Shown here piece by piece: positions 20,542-31,119 of a stretch of 64,000 bases of DNA (the first letter of the stretch is position 1; the number at the start of each line of letters is the position of its first letter). The notes below the pieces were generated by a model. It was not told the DNA's origin and did no database searches. It was given only the letters and a program-made list of their open reading frames with translations. The stretch is from Photobacterium sp. GJ3 (GTDB lineage Bacteria; Pseudomonadota; Gammaproteobacteria; Enterobacterales; Vibrionaceae): assembly GCF_018199995.1 (NCBI RefSeq), contig NZ_CP073578.1, positions 3,100,001 through 3,164,000 of the forward strand, given 5' to 3'. A program made the position numbers and the translations under genes.

Positions 20542-21555
20542 TTAGCCAACCAACGCAGTTAACGGCGAAAAGCCATTGCGAATATTTATGCACTGCATCG
20601 CCTGAGACGACGCACCTTTCAGTAAATTGTCAATCGCAGCCGTCAGAATCACATGCTGCCCCTGCACCTGCCAGCCAATGTCACAAAAGCAAGTATTCAC
20701 CACATCCTGCAAACGTGCCGCCTGGTTGCCCAGTAAGCGCACCGCCTGCTCTGTGGGTTGGTGGTACGCAGATGTCATTGCCTGCGTGACATCTTCCGGG
20801 GTTACCCCCTCCGCCAGTTTGACGGTAATTGTCGCCAGAATGCCGCGCTTAAAATTCCCCAGATGCGGGGTAAAAATGACATCTGTGCCCAGGTGCGTTG
20901 CAATTTCCGGCAAGTGCCGGTGCGTAAATACACCGTAAGCCATCAGACTGACTTCGCAGAACGTATTCACCATTGTCGCTTTGCGACCCGCACCGGATGC
21001 GCCACTGACGGCATTGATCACCGGCCATTGCTGCGTATCAACCAGACCCGCCACCAGCAGTGGTTTCAATGCCAGTTGGGAAGCCGTCGGATAACAACCG
21101 GGGACAGCCACCAGTTGTGCCTTGGCGATGGCGTCGGCCTGCCACTCCGCCAGACCATAAACCGCTTTATCCAGCCATTGCGGATGCTGATGGGTAAATC
21201 CGTAGTACTGGGGATAAAAATCATCGCCTTTCACCCGGAAAGCACCGGACAAGTCAAAGACCTGACAACCGGCCTCAAGGAAAATGGGCGCCAAGTCATG
21301 ACTGATCTCATGTGCCGTCGCTAACAGGACGATATCGGAAGATTTGGCAACGGCTGCAACATCCGCCAACGGCTGAAGCGGTAAGTCCACCAGGCCCCGT
21401 AATTGCCCGTGCAGTTCGCTGAGAGGTTTACCGGCATCCAAACTGTTTTCAGAGACATATAAACCCGCCAAATGGAGTTGCGGATGCTTCTGGACCATGG
21501 CCGCCAGTTCCGCACCGGTATAGCCGCTGGCCCCAATAATTGATGTATTCAGCAT
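20542..21555 (-). CDS. argC: N-acetyl-gamma-glutamyl-phosphate reductase
   Basis: A 337-residue NADP-dependent dehydrogenase. The ATG at 21555 gives [18 protein letters not shown], the usual N-terminus; the longer reading adds 11 codons without family support. The nucleophilic cysteine lies in [16 protein letters not shown]. It is the first gene of argCBGH(A). About 280 bases of leader separate it from a strong ArgR-overlapped promoter. Confidence 0.96.
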   Translation of the reverse strand: MLNTSIIGASGYTGAELAAMVQKHPQLHLAGLYVSENSLDAGKPLSELHGQLRGLVDLPLQPLADVAAVAKSSDIVLLATAHEISHDLAPIFLEAGCQVFDLSGAFRVKGDDFYPQYYGFTHQHPQWLDKAVYGLAEWQADAIAKAQLVAVPGCYPTASQLALKPLLVAGLVDTQQWPVINAVSGASGAGRKATMVNTFCEVSLMAYGVFTHRHLPEIATHLGTDVIFTPHLGNFKRGILATITVKLAEGVTPEDVTQAMTSAYHQPTEQAVRLLGNQAARLQDVVNTCFCDIGWQVQGQHVILTAAIDNLLKGASSQAMQCINIRNGFSPLTALVG

Positions 21556-21650
21556 GTGGGATCCCGTTGTCATCGTGGTGAAATTCACTATCTAGAAAAT
21601 ATAACTGCTGTATGTTTCAGTGCGTGGCGCCGGGCAGGCGCAATAAGAAG

Positions 21651-21722
21651 GGTGCCAGAGGCACCAGGCAATCAAGACTCAGCGTCGTCGGAAGGAATAC
21701 TGCTTGTGGTTCATTGCCTGGT
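21651..21722 (-). promoter_or_regulatory. Overlapping alternative hairpins in the argC leader
   Basis: A perfect 10-bp inverted repeat (21713-21722 with 21663-21672) encloses the Arg codons and stop of the candidate leader frame. A second hairpin (21651-21656 with 21660-21665, GGTGCC/GGCACC on the transcript, 3-base loop) shares bases 21663-21665 with the first, so both cannot form fully at once. A weaker 5-bp hairpin follows at 21627-21641. There is no T-run, so simple Rho-independent termination is not evident. Confidence 0.5.
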
Positions 21723-21795
21723 TCATAAGGTTGCTTGTTGCCTCTGGACTAAAGATAAAGCGGAGTTTCAGTACAATCTCTGACTGGTCATTCAT
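21679..21795 (-). CDS. Candidate arginine leader peptide ahead of argC
   Basis: A 38-codon open frame inside the predicted argC transcript, beginning about 41 nt after the predicted start and ending in three consecutive arginine codons (CGA, CGA, CGC) directly before TGA. Internal ATGs could give shorter forms of 15 or 11 residues with the same end. The upstream ribosome-binding sequence is weak. The Arg-Arg-Arg-stop lies within the loop of a 10-bp inverted repeat. I have no homology support, so translation is a hypothesis. Confidence 0.4.
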   Translation of the reverse strand: MNDQSEIVLKLRFIFSPEATSNLMNQAMNHKQYSFRRR

Positions 21796-21809
21796 CACCA
21801 ACACCAAGA

Positions 21810-21848
21810 TTGGTATTTTTATTCATTTATTTTGAATTTTTATATTTA
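21810..21848. promoter_or_regulatory. Tandem ArgR boxes
   Basis: Two 18-bp boxes, TTGGTATTTTTATTCATT (21810-21827) and TTTGAATTTTTATATTTA (21831-21848), are separated by exactly 3 bp, the spacing of E. coli ArgR operators. Each has one strong half (ATTCA or TGAAT). They cover the -10 element and start site of the argC promoter, so repression by arginine-bound ArgR is expected. Confidence 0.75.
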
Positions 21849-21871
21849 CCTTTTCTGGCATTTTGTGTCAA
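21843..21871 (-). promoter_or_regulatory. argC operon promoter
   Basis: On the minus strand a perfect -35 TTGACA (21871-21866) is followed after 17 bp by -10 TAAATA (21848-21843). The predicted start is near 21836, inside the ArgR boxes. Confidence 0.75.
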
Positions 21872-22109
21872 GAGAAGGCGAATAAAAAAGTATCCTTCGT
21901 GACTTCAACCCGGTTTCAGCGCACGCTATGGCTGTAAAAATATAGAAAGTAAATTACAGGACTGAGACGTTTTCCCTGCATATTCATAACTTCAGGGGTG
22001 GATTTTGGCCAAAAAAGAACCGACTTATTGACCTTTCGCCCCAATGGAGGCTAGATTGTGGGTTACGCCTTGGCGATTGGATGTAACAAAATTACGATAT
22101 GGATGCGAT
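21872..22109. other. Intergenic region upstream of ppc
   Basis: The part of the 554-bp argC-ppc gap that lies beyond the arg promoter. It is A/T-rich with no supported open frame. In Vibrio cholerae, as I recall it, argE occupies the place between argC and ppc, and I see no remnant of it here on either strand. Confidence 0.6.
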
Positions 22110-24739
22110 ATGAACGAAAAGTACAGTGCGTTAAAAAGCAATGTCAGTATGCTTGGCCACTTGCTGGGTAACACAATCAAGGACGCCCATGGCAGTGAAC
22201 TGCTGGACAAAGTGGAAACCATCCGCAAGCTGTCAAAATCAGCCTGCGCCGGAAGTCATGATGACCGGGAAAAGCTGATCACCGAACTGCAAAACCTGCC
22301 GGATGATCAATTGCTGCCCGTCACGCATGCGTTCAGCCAGTTCCTGAATCTGACCAACATCGCCGAGCAGTACCACACCATTTCCCGCCATTGCGAAGAG
22401 CTGGTCTGCAATCCGGATGAAATGGACGCGCTCTTTGCCAAGCTCAATGATGAAAAAATCGGTGAACTGGACTCGCTGCAGGCCGTGCGTGAACTCAATA
22501 TTGAATTAGTTCTGACGGCTCACCCGACGGAAATTGCCCGTCGCACCATGATTCACAAGCTGGTGCAAATCAACAAATGCCTGTCCAAACTGGAGTTGAC
22601 CGAACTCTCACACCGCGAACGCCAAAAAGCAGAACGCCGTCTGGAACAACTGATCGCCCAAGCCTGGCATTCAGATGTCATCCGGAAACAGCGTCCGAGT
22701 CCGCTGGATGAAGCCAAATGGGGCTTTGCCGTGGTCGAAAATTCTTTATGGGAAGCCGTCCCGGAATTCCTGCGCCAGTTTGATGAAAAACTCCACCAGC
22801 ATCTGGGCGAAAGCCTGCCGCTTGATGCCGCCCCGGTGAAATTCTCTTCCTGGATGGGCGGTGACCGTGACGGCAACCCGTTCGTCACATCGACCATTAC
22901 CCGGGAAGTCTTACTCCTGTCCCGCTGGAAAGCAGCAGACCTGTACCTGAACGACATTCAGGAACTGGTGAGCGAACTGTCGATGGTTGAGTGTAACGAC
23001 GAAGTCCGCGAACTGGCCAACGGTGCGCACGAACCTTACCGTGAAATTGTCAAAGGCCTGCGCACCCTGCTGACCCAGACCCGGGATGTGCTGGATGCGC
23101 AAATCAAAGGGCAAGATGTACCGAAGCTGGCCATTCTTGAGGACGTTGATCAACTCTGGCAACCCCTGCACGCCTGCTACCGCTCGCTGCATGAATGCGG
23201 CATGAATATTATTGCCGACGGCCTGCTGCTGGATACGCTGCGCCGGGTGCAATGCTTTGGTGTCCATCTGGTCCGGCTTGATATCCGCCAGGAGAGTACC
23301 CGTCATTCCAATGCGATTTCCGAACTGACCCGTTATCTGGGACTGGGTGATTACGATCAGTGGAGCGAGCAGGACAAAGTGGCGTTTCTGGTTCGTGAAC
23401 TGGCCTCAAAACGGCCATTGCTGCCACGCGATTGGGAACCTTCAGAACCCGTGCAGGAAGTGCTGGACACCTGTCGTGTCATTGCACAGCAGCCGCGTCA
23501 GGCGCTCGGCGCTTATGTGATCTCCATGGCGCGCACAGCATCCGATGTACTGGCGGTGCACCTCCTGCTGAAAGAAGCCGGTTGCACCTTCCGACTCGAT
23601 GTCTGCCCGCTGTTTGAAACCCTGGACGATCTGAACAATGCCGAATCTGTGATCACGCAGTTGATGAATATCGACTGGTATCGCGGCTTTATCCAGAACC
23701 ACCAGATGGTCATGATTGGCTATTCTGATTCCGCCAAAGACGCAGGGGTCACTGCTGCAGGCTGGGCACAGTACCGCGCTATGGAAGCGCTGGTGAATGT
23801 CTGTGATGACGCCGGTGTTGAACTGACCCTGTTCCACGGTCGCGGCGGCAGTATCGGTCGTGGCGGTGCCCCGGCACACGCAGCCCTGCTGTCTCAGCCG
23901 CCACGCAGCCTTAAAGGCGGCCTGCGTGTTACCGAACAAGGTGAAATGATCCGATTTAAGCTGGGCCTGCCGGATGTGGCGGTCAACAGCCTGAATCTCT
24001 ACGCCAGTGCCATTCTTGAAGCCAACCTGCTACCCCCCCGGCACCCAAGCAGGCATGGCGTGATGTGATGGATGAACTGTCTGATGTGTCCTGCGAGGCT
24101 TACCGCTCGGTGGTTCGCGGCCATGAATCCTTTGTGCCTTATTTCCGCGCGGCAACGCCTGAAATGGAACTGGGCAAGCTGCCACTGGGCTCCCGCCCGT
24201 CAAAACGGAATCCGCAAGGCGGCGTCGAAAGCCTGCGTGCGATTCCATGGATCTTTGCCTGGAGCCAAAACCGCTTGCTGCTGCCCGCCTGGCTGGGTGC
24301 CGGTAAAGCGATTCAGCATGTCATCGATCAGGGGAAAGCCGAGCTGCTGGACGAAATGTGTCGTGAATGGCCATTCTTCTCAACCCGACTGGGTATGCTG
24401 GAAATGGTGTACAGCAAAACCAATATTCCGATCGCAGAATACTATGATCAACGTCTGACTGATACGCATCTGTGGCCACTGGGACAGGAACTGCGTGACC
24501 AGTTACAGCGCGATATCAAGGTGGTTCTGAATGTAGAGAACAGCGATCACCTGATGGAACAGGACCCATGGGGTGCTGAATCCATCCGCCTGCGCAACGT
24601 CTATGTTGAGCCGCTGAACATGCTTCAGGCTGAACTTTTACACCGGACCCGCCAGCAGGAAGTCGTCTCGCCAATGCTGGAAGAAGCCCTGATGGTCACG
24701 ATTGCCGGTATTGCTGCCGGGATGCGTAACACAGGTTAA
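22110..24739 (+). CDS. ppc: Phosphoenolpyruvate carboxylase, one frame break
   Basis: Anaplerotic enzyme forming oxaloacetate from PEP and bicarbonate. The start at 22110 ([16 protein letters not shown]) matches the family. Conserved blocks are LTAHPTE with the catalytic His, [14 protein letters not shown], and [12 protein letters not shown]. The frame stops at 24068 after LLPP, and resumes in the next frame from [11 protein letters not shown] to the usual C-terminus MRNTG. Adding one C to the C7 run at 24033-24039 gives one frame of 876 residues, the expected length. Probably an assembly error. Confidence 0.92.
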
Positions 24740-24759
24740 TCCCCCTGCACTCTCCCCAA

Positions 24760-24786
24760 ACAGGCCACCGCAAGGCGGCCTGTTTC
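24760..24786 (+). terminator. Terminator after ppc
   Basis: CAGGCC and GGCCTG arms with a GC-rich inner stem are followed by TGTTT. The T-run is weak. Confidence 0.5.
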
Positions 24787-25103
24787 TCATGTTCGTAATT
24801 AAGACATCCTGAAATTTTTTATTTCAACTAAGGTCAATAGAAGTGCAGTGAACCAACTTTGAGGGAAACTTTTTGCTATGCACAAGGTCCTAATAGTTGG
24901 ACAGGCGTCACAAGATAACTAATTGCTCACTGTTCACCACAGAATATTTATGCTTCTGCTGGTTGCAGTCAATCAATTGATGATATCCTATGTGATCTCG
25001 ACTGGGCACTGCAACAATACGATTATAAAAGCGCCTCAGAGCGTCAGGGTAACGTAACCCCAGTCGATTTATTTTTTTTGAAGTATTTTAACGGATAGAA
25101 GAG
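24787..25103 (+). other. Long upstream region of aphA
   Basis: About 320 bp of A/T-rich sequence without a supported gene. The homologous region in Vibrio carries LuxR/HapR, AphA and CRP control sites. I see half-site-like stretches, such as TTGATGATATCC near 24975, but nothing that I would call. A T8 run ends close to the aphA start. Confidence 0.4.
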
Positions 25104-25676
25104 ATGTCACTACCACACGTCATTTTGACCGTGCTGAGTTCGCGCGACGCGACCGGCTACGACATTACAAAAGAGTTCTCTCACAGCATCGGCTATTTCT
25201 GGAAAGCCAGTCATCAGCAGGTCTATCGTGAGCTGAACAAAATGGCCACCAACAATCAAGTCACCTGTAAACTCGAACCTCAGGAAGGCAAACCAGACCG
25301 TAAAGTTTATTCCATTACGGATCTGGGCCGAGAAGCACTCTTTGAGTGGTTCCAGGAGCCAGCCCGTAATCCAACCATCCGTGATGAATTCTCTGCCAAA
25401 CTGCTGGTCTGCGGCGTGCACAACTCTGTGCCAATGCAACAGCAACTGGAAGCGTTGATTGAAGAATCTCACACGCTGATGAACCACTACCATGAACTTG
25501 AAAAAGTTCATTTTGCAAATTACAAAGCGTTGGATCGCCAGTCTCGTCTGGATCGTCTGACCCTGCGCCGTGGTATTCATAACCGTCAGGCTTGGATCGA
25601 CTGGGCAGAAGAAGTGCTGACTGAACTGAAAGATCTCGACAGCCCTGACAGCGCAGTGTCACTCAGCGCTGAGTAA
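25104..25676 (+). CDS. aphA: Quorum-sensing/virulence regulator AphA
   Basis: A 190-residue PadR-family regulator. The first 90 residues, with MSLPHVILTVLSSRDATGYD, YFWKASHQQVYREL and EPQEGKPDRKVYSIT, are the winged helix and are very close to Vibrio AphA; the rest is the antiparallel coiled-coil dimerisation domain. In Vibrio, AphA is the master regulator at low cell density, counteracting LuxR/HapR and, in V. cholerae, activating tcpPH. It follows ppc, the same position as in V. cholerae. The C-terminal tail is about ten residues longer than V. cholerae AphA as I recall it. Confidence 0.92.
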   Translation: MSLPHVILTVLSSRDATGYDITKEFSHSIGYFWKASHQQVYRELNKMATNNQVTCKLEPQEGKPDRKVYSITDLGREALFEWFQEPARNPTIRDEFSAKLLVCGVHNSVPMQQQLEALIEESHTLMNHYHELEKVHFANYKALDRQSRLDRLTLRRGIHNRQAWIDWAEEVLTELKDLDSPDSAVSLSAE

Positions 25677-25739
25677 CCGAACACGGGTTTCCATCCCGGA
25701 AATCCGTGCGCCGTTGCCGACTGGCCACAGAGACAAAAA

Positions 25740-25769
25740 TGCCGCATTCATGATGCGGCTTTTTCTTTT
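25740..25769. terminator. Terminator between aphA and metF
   Basis: GCCGCAT and ATGCGGC pair around a short loop and are followed by TTTTTCTTTT on the plus strand; an A-run precedes it. aphA and metF converge here. Confidence 0.75.
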
Positions 25770-25784
25770 CCATCCGATTGATGC

Positions 25785-26750
<966 letters not shown>

Positions 26751-26752
26751 TT

Positions 26753-26768
26753 AGACGTCTATATGTCT
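26753..26768. promoter_or_regulatory. MetJ boxes upstream of metF
   Basis: The adjacent 8-mers AGACGTCT (a perfect met box) and ATATGTCT match the MetJ consensus in register. MetJ with S-adenosylmethionine would repress metF here. Confidence 0.75.
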
Positions 26769-26970
26769 ACAGAATGTCTTGTAACCAATTTAATGTCAAC
26801 CGAACCAACATGAATTTTTCTCAACATCAAATCCCAGTTTATTCAAGTTCAACGGTTGAGGGCGAAATAACCGGAGCTACCCGCGGCATCAGGGGCCTGA
26901 GCACTTCAGTTACAAACAACAAAGGGCAGTTGAATACTGCCCTTTGGTTCTATCTCATCACCTGAAAATC

Positions 26971-29376
26971 TTAGAACAGGTTCGCCAATCGGTTCAGATC
27001 AGACAACAAAGCGCCTGCGGTGACATCACGCCCAGCCCCCGGGCCGCGAATCACCAGCGGATTCTCGCGATACCAGCGACTTTCAATCGCAAAGATATTG
27101 TCGCAGGGCAGCAAATTCGCCAGTGCATGCTCCGGCTCCAGTGCATCCAGCCCGACTACGGCCTGACCGTTTTTATCCAGACGCGCCACATAGCGGAGTA
27201 CTTTCCCTTCACGCTGGGCTTTACTCAAACGCGATTGCAGCCGCTCATCCAGAATCTGGTTCTGTTCGAAGAAGGCATCCAGCGTCAGATCCGCCAGTTC
27301 ATCCGGCACCAGCGATTCAACCTTTACTTGCTCCGGCTCTAATGACAGGCCGGATTCTCTGGCCAGAATGACCAGTTTGCGCATGACATCACTGCCATCC
27401 AGATCGTGCCTTGGATCCGGTTCGGTCAATCCTTGCTGCCACGCCTGTTCCAGCAACTGACTGAACGGCAGACTGCCATCGAACTGCTGAAACAACCAGG
27501 ACAAAGTGCCGGAGAAAATCCCCGAAACAGCCAGGATGGTATCCCCGCTATCCCGCAGATCTTTCACCGTATGATTCACCGGCAGCCCGGCCCCGACGGT
27601 GGCATTGTACAACCAGTGGCGACTGCTCTTTTCAAAGGCATCCACCACCGCGCGATAAGTATCACCCGGTGCAGACCCTGCCACTTTGTTGGCGGTGATC
27701 AGATGCAGGCCATGACCGGCAAAATCGGCGTAGCGTGCGGCCAGTGTCTGACTGGCCGTCACATCCAGAACCACCAGCTCATCATAATCATGCTGTGTCA
27801 GTAGCGGCAGCCAGTCACTTCCCGGGGCCGCTTCCACGTCAAACTGCGTCAGTGCCTGTGACGGCGCAATGCCATTCAGATCAACCCAGTAGCGACGACT
27901 GTCAGCCACCCCAATCAGGGTAAAACTCATCCCGTGGCGTTTTTCCAGCGCGACCTTTTCTTCATCGAATAACTCCAGCCAGCGACTGCCGATATTACCG
28001 TGACCGCACAACAGCACACCGATCCGTTTCTGAGCCTGAAACAGGCTCTGATGAATTTGCTGAACCAGCGCCGGAATATCCGCCTGCCGCAACACCGCAA
28101 CCAGACTCAGCCCCGATTCGGCTTCCGAAATAAACTCTACCGGCTGCCCTTTCAGCTGCTGCTGAAAACCGTGGCAGTGCACCGGATTATTCACCACACC
28201 GGCACCGACCGCCGCGACCATGGTGAAACCATCACGCAGACGGATTTCAGCGTGCAAGCCGCTGTCCTGCAGCAGAGACAACACGCCATTCGCCATTTCC
28301 GCCGTGTAAGCCAGCAGGATCTGCCCTTTGTCCGCCTCGATATTCTGCGCCAGGGGTTGCACCTGTGCCTGGGGCAGAAGCGTGCTCAGTTCGGCTTCAA
28401 TCTGCTGCAGATTCTGAGCGCGGGTCACCGACAGTTCCAGCAGGCAGACTTCATCCAGCGAGGTCACAATCTTGGCCCCCCGTCCAGAGGCCAGTACCCG
28501 TTCCACCCGTGTGGAGCCGGATTCCGGTTGCAGACTACAGCGCAGCGTCAGGTCAATGGCACTTTGCGCCACAGGCTGAAGGGTACGGCTGTGCAGCACC
28601 GGTGCTGCCAGGCGAGCCAGCTCATCGGCTTCATCCAGCCGCAGCAAAGGTAACAGGCAGGCATCGCCAACAATACGCGGATCGGCACTGTATACCCCGG
28701 CCACATCACTCCAGATCGTCACACGACTGACCCCGGCCAGTGCCCCAATCACCGTCGCGGAATAATCTGAGCCATTTCGGCCCAGCAAGACCGTTTCCCG
28801 GGCCTGATTACTGGCCATAAAGCCGGTGATCACCAATCGGTGACCGCTGTGCTGGGCCAGTTCATTCTGCAATAGCGGCAATGAACGTCCGCGATCCACT
28901 TCAGGCTGGGTGGCGCGCTCTGCCCGCAGAAACACACGGGAATCCACGGCACGGGCGGCCAAGCCTTTCTGAGTCAGGAGCGCAGCCAGCAAGCGGGAAG
29001 ACCACAGTTCACCATGACCCAGCACCCAAGCCTGTCTGGCCGGGGTCAGGTCCCGATCCGTCAGTTGCCCCAGTTCACTGAATTCAAGATGCAAAGACGT
29101 CAGTAAGACATCGGCAGCCGTTTCATCCAGTAATTCTTCAATCAGGTGCTGCTGAAAATTCCGCAGGTCCTGCAAACTCTCATGCGCCAGACGCCCATCC
29201 TTGGGCAGCAGGGCCAGCCACTGAATCAGACGGTTGGTTGTTTTACCCGCCGCTGATACAACAATCAGATCGTCGGACTGAGAATATTGCTGCAGGATAT
29301 TGACGACATTCCGGTAACAACCGGCATCCGCCAGACTGCTGCCTCCGAATTTATGTAACTGACGCTCAAGGCTCAT
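26971..29376 (-). CDS. metL: Bifunctional aspartokinase II / homoserine dehydrogenase II
   Basis: An 801-residue fusion catalysing the first and third steps from aspartate toward homoserine. The N-terminus has the aspartokinase loop HKFGGSSLAD (residues 7-16), the centre holds degenerate ACT domains, and the C-terminal dehydrogenase begins near 455 with GVLLCGHGNIGSRW. It overlaps the metB stop as ATGA, so metB and metL form an operon. This pairing distinguishes it from thrA. Confidence 0.95.
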   Translation of the reverse strand: MSLERQLHKFGGSSLADAGCYRNVVNILQQYSQSDDLIVVSAAGKTTNRLIQWLALLPKDGRLAHESLQDLRNFQQHLIEELLDETAADVLLTSLHLEFSELGQLTDRDLTPARQAWVLGHGELWSSRLLAALLTQKGLAARAVDSRVFLRAERATQPEVDRGRSLPLLQNELAQHSGHRLVITGFMASNQARETVLLGRNGSDYSATVIGALAGVSRVTIWSDVAGVYSADPRIVGDACLLPLLRLDEADELARLAAPVLHSRTLQPVAQSAIDLTLRCSLQPESGSTRVERVLASGRGAKIVTSLDEVCLLELSVTRAQNLQQIEAELSTLLPQAQVQPLAQNIEADKGQILLAYTAEMANGVLSLLQDSGLHAEIRLRDGFTMVAAVGAGVVNNPVHCHGFQQQLKGQPVEFISEAESGLSLVAVLRQADIPALVQQIHQSLFQAQKRIGVLLCGHGNIGSRWLELFDEEKVALEKRHGMSFTLIGVADSRRYWVDLNGIAPSQALTQFDVEAAPGSDWLPLLTQHDYDELVVLDVTASQTLAARYADFAGHGLHLITANKVAGSAPGDTYRAVVDAFEKSSRHWLYNATVGAGLPVNHTVKDLRDSGDTILAVSGIFSGTLSWLFQQFDGSLPFSQLLEQAWQQGLTEPDPRHDLDGSDVMRKLVILARESGLSLEPEQVKVESLVPDELADLTLDAFFEQNQILDERLQSRLSKAQREGKVLRYVARLDKNGQAVVGLDALEPEHALANLLPCDNIFAIESRWYRENPLVIRGPGAGRDVTAGALLSDLNRLANLF

Positions 29377-30542
29377 GCACCGGCCTCCGCCGCTTTGGCA
29401 AACGCCTGATCCAGATCGGCGATCAGATCATCCGCATCTTCCAGCCCGACCGACAAACGCAGCAGTGATGGCAGCAATCCAGCGGCCAGTTGCGCTTCGT
29501 CCGACATCGCTCTGTGGGTCATGCTGGCCGGGTGCGCGATCAGACTTTCTGTTCCCCCCAGCGATTCAGCCAGTGAAAACAACTTCAAGGTCGCCACAAA
29601 AACTTCCAGTTGTTTCATGTCCCCTGCCAGCTCAAAACTCAGCATGGAGCCAAATCCTTGCTGCTGTTTTGCGGCAATGTCATGACCGGGATGATCCGCC
29701 AGGCTTGGATGATAAATTTGTCCGACCAGCGGCTGAGTTTGCAGATAAGCCAGCAGGCGAGCTGAGTTTTCTTCATGTAATCGCATCCGCGGCACCAGCG
29801 TCCGGACACCCCGCAACGTCAGATAAGCATCAAACGGCGCGCCCGTGGCGCCGATACAGTTGGCCCACCAGGACAGTTGCTCAGCCTGCTCACTGTCTTT
29901 GGCTATCAGCACCCCGCCGACGACATCGGAGTGACCGTTAATATATTTGGTGGTGGAGTGCACCACGAAATCAGCTCCCAGCGAAATGGGCTGCTGCAGT
30001 GCCGGAGATAAGAAGGTGTTATCTACGGCAACCAGTGCGCCCGCAGCATGCGCCTGTTCACACAACTGTGCTACATCAATCACCCGCAACAAGGGGTTGG
30101 ACGGCGTTTCAACCCACACCAGCTTGGGTTGCTTCGCCAGTGCTTCGGCCAGTGCTTCCGGGTTACCCTGATCGACAAACAGCACCTGAAAATCACCTTT
30201 CCCGGCCCGGGTATTGAACAGTCGATAAGTGCCGCCATAACAATCATGGGGAGCAACCACCAGATCGCCCGGCCCTAATTGTGCTGTCGCCAGCAGGTTG
30301 ATCGCCGCCGTGCCGCAGCTGGTCACAACACCACCCGCGCCGCCTTCAAGATCGGCCAGCGTCTCGGCCAGCAAATTTCGGGTCGGGTTGCCTGAACGGG
30401 AGTAATCATATTGGGGCAACGTACCCAGCTCCGGGAAGCCATAGGTTGAGGTCAAGTAAATTGGTGGCACCACAGCACGAAATTGCTCATCAGTTTCAAT
30501 ACCGCTGCGTACAGCGATGGTCGCTGTTTTCTTGTCTCTCAT
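29373..30542 (-). CDS. metB: Cystathionine gamma-synthase
   Basis: A 389-residue PLP enzyme joining O-succinylhomoserine and cysteine. The ATG at 30542 (MRDKKTATIAVRSGI) is preceded by AAGGAAG and fits the family length; the longer reading adds 19 codons. The PLP lysine lies in VVHSTTKYINGHSDVVGG. It is divergent from metJ, with four MetJ boxes between them. Confidence 0.95.
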   Translation of the reverse strand: MRDKKTATIAVRSGIETDEQFRAVVPPIYLTSTYGFPELGTLPQYDYSRSGNPTRNLLAETLADLEGGAGGVVTSCGTAAINLLATAQLGPGDLVVAPHDCYGGTYRLFNTRAGKGDFQVLFVDQGNPEALAEALAKQPKLVWVETPSNPLLRVIDVAQLCEQAHAAGALVAVDNTFLSPALQQPISLGADFVVHSTTKYINGHSDVVGGVLIAKDSEQAEQLSWWANCIGATGAPFDAYLTLRGVRTLVPRMRLHEENSARLLAYLQTQPLVGQIYHPSLADHPGHDIAAKQQQGFGSMLSFELAGDMKQLEVFVATLKLFSLAESLGGTESLIAHPASMTHRAMSDEAQLAAGLLPSLLRLSVGLEDADDLIADLDQAFAKAAEAGA

Positions 30543-30620
30543 ATCGTTGCTTCCTTGTTCCTTCGGCATGGCCGGGGTCGACGAGAATAAAATTTCCACA
30601 ACCTTAGCTAGATTTCAAAA

Positions 30621-30652
30621 AGACGTCAACACTTCTGGACGTCTATATGTCT
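30621..30652. promoter_or_regulatory. Four tandem MetJ boxes between metB and metJ
   Basis: Contiguous 8-mers in register: AGACGTCA, ACACTTCT, GGACGTCT and ATATGTCT, all resembling AGACGTCT. Cooperative MetJ binding here would repress both metBL and metJ. Confidence 0.85.
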
Positions 30653-30728
30653 TTGCTTGTGGCAGTAAATGCCGCTAAAATTCCCCCATACAATATTTCG
30701 AAACCCGATATCGCTGAGAAGGTAAACA

Positions 30729-31046
30729 ATGGCAAAGTGGAACGGTGAGTACATCAGCCCTTATGCAGAACATGGCAAGAAAAATGAGCAGGTCAAAAAG
30801 ATCACTGTTTCAATCCCATTGAAAGTGCTGAAAATCCTCACGGACGAACGCACCCGCCGTCAGGTGAACAATCTGCGCCATGCCACCAACAGCGAGCTGC
30901 TGTGCGAGGCTTTCCTGCACGCCTACACGGGTCAGCCATTGCCAACAGACGAAGATATCCGGAAAGACCGCCCGGACGACCTGCCAGCAGAAGCCAAAGC
31001 GATTATGGACAGCCTGGGTATTGAATACGAAGATATCAACGAATAA
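30729..31046 (+). CDS. metJ: Methionine repressor MetJ
   Basis: A 105-residue ribbon-helix-helix repressor whose corepressor is S-adenosylmethionine. [15 protein letters not shown] (about residues 22-36) is the DNA-binding ribbon, and [26 protein letters not shown] forms the helices. The length equals that of E. coli MetJ. It is divergent from metBL. Confidence 0.97.
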   Translation: MAKWNGEYISPYAEHGKKNEQVKKITVSIPLKVLKILTDERTRRQVNNLRHATNSELLCEAFLHAYTGQPLPTDEDIRKDRPDDLPAEAKAIMDSLGIEYEDINE

Positions 31047-31063
31047 TCTAGCCCTAGCACTCA

Positions 31064-31093
31064 AAAAAAAACCAGCCTTGCGGCTGGTTTTTC
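31064..31093. terminator. Terminator after metJ
   Basis: ACCAGCC and GGCTGGT pair around a short loop, with nine A before and five T after. It can serve metJ and the convergent malic enzyme gene. Confidence 0.85.
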
Positions 31094-31119
31094 AATCCTG
31101 AATCACAATGGATGTGTCA

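Noticed and set aside
21556-21783. A 75-codon plus-strand frame between argC and ppc as a remnant of argE
   Set aside because: Its translation shows no ArgE peptidase motif, and the strand carries the argC leader elements in antisense.
24033-24039. Phase variation or programmed frameshift at the C7 run of ppc
   Set aside because: Similar breaks occur in several unrelated genes at runs of only four or five bases, no slippery heptamer with a stimulating structure is evident, and a metabolic enzyme is an unlikely phase-variable gene. A miscall explains all cases better.
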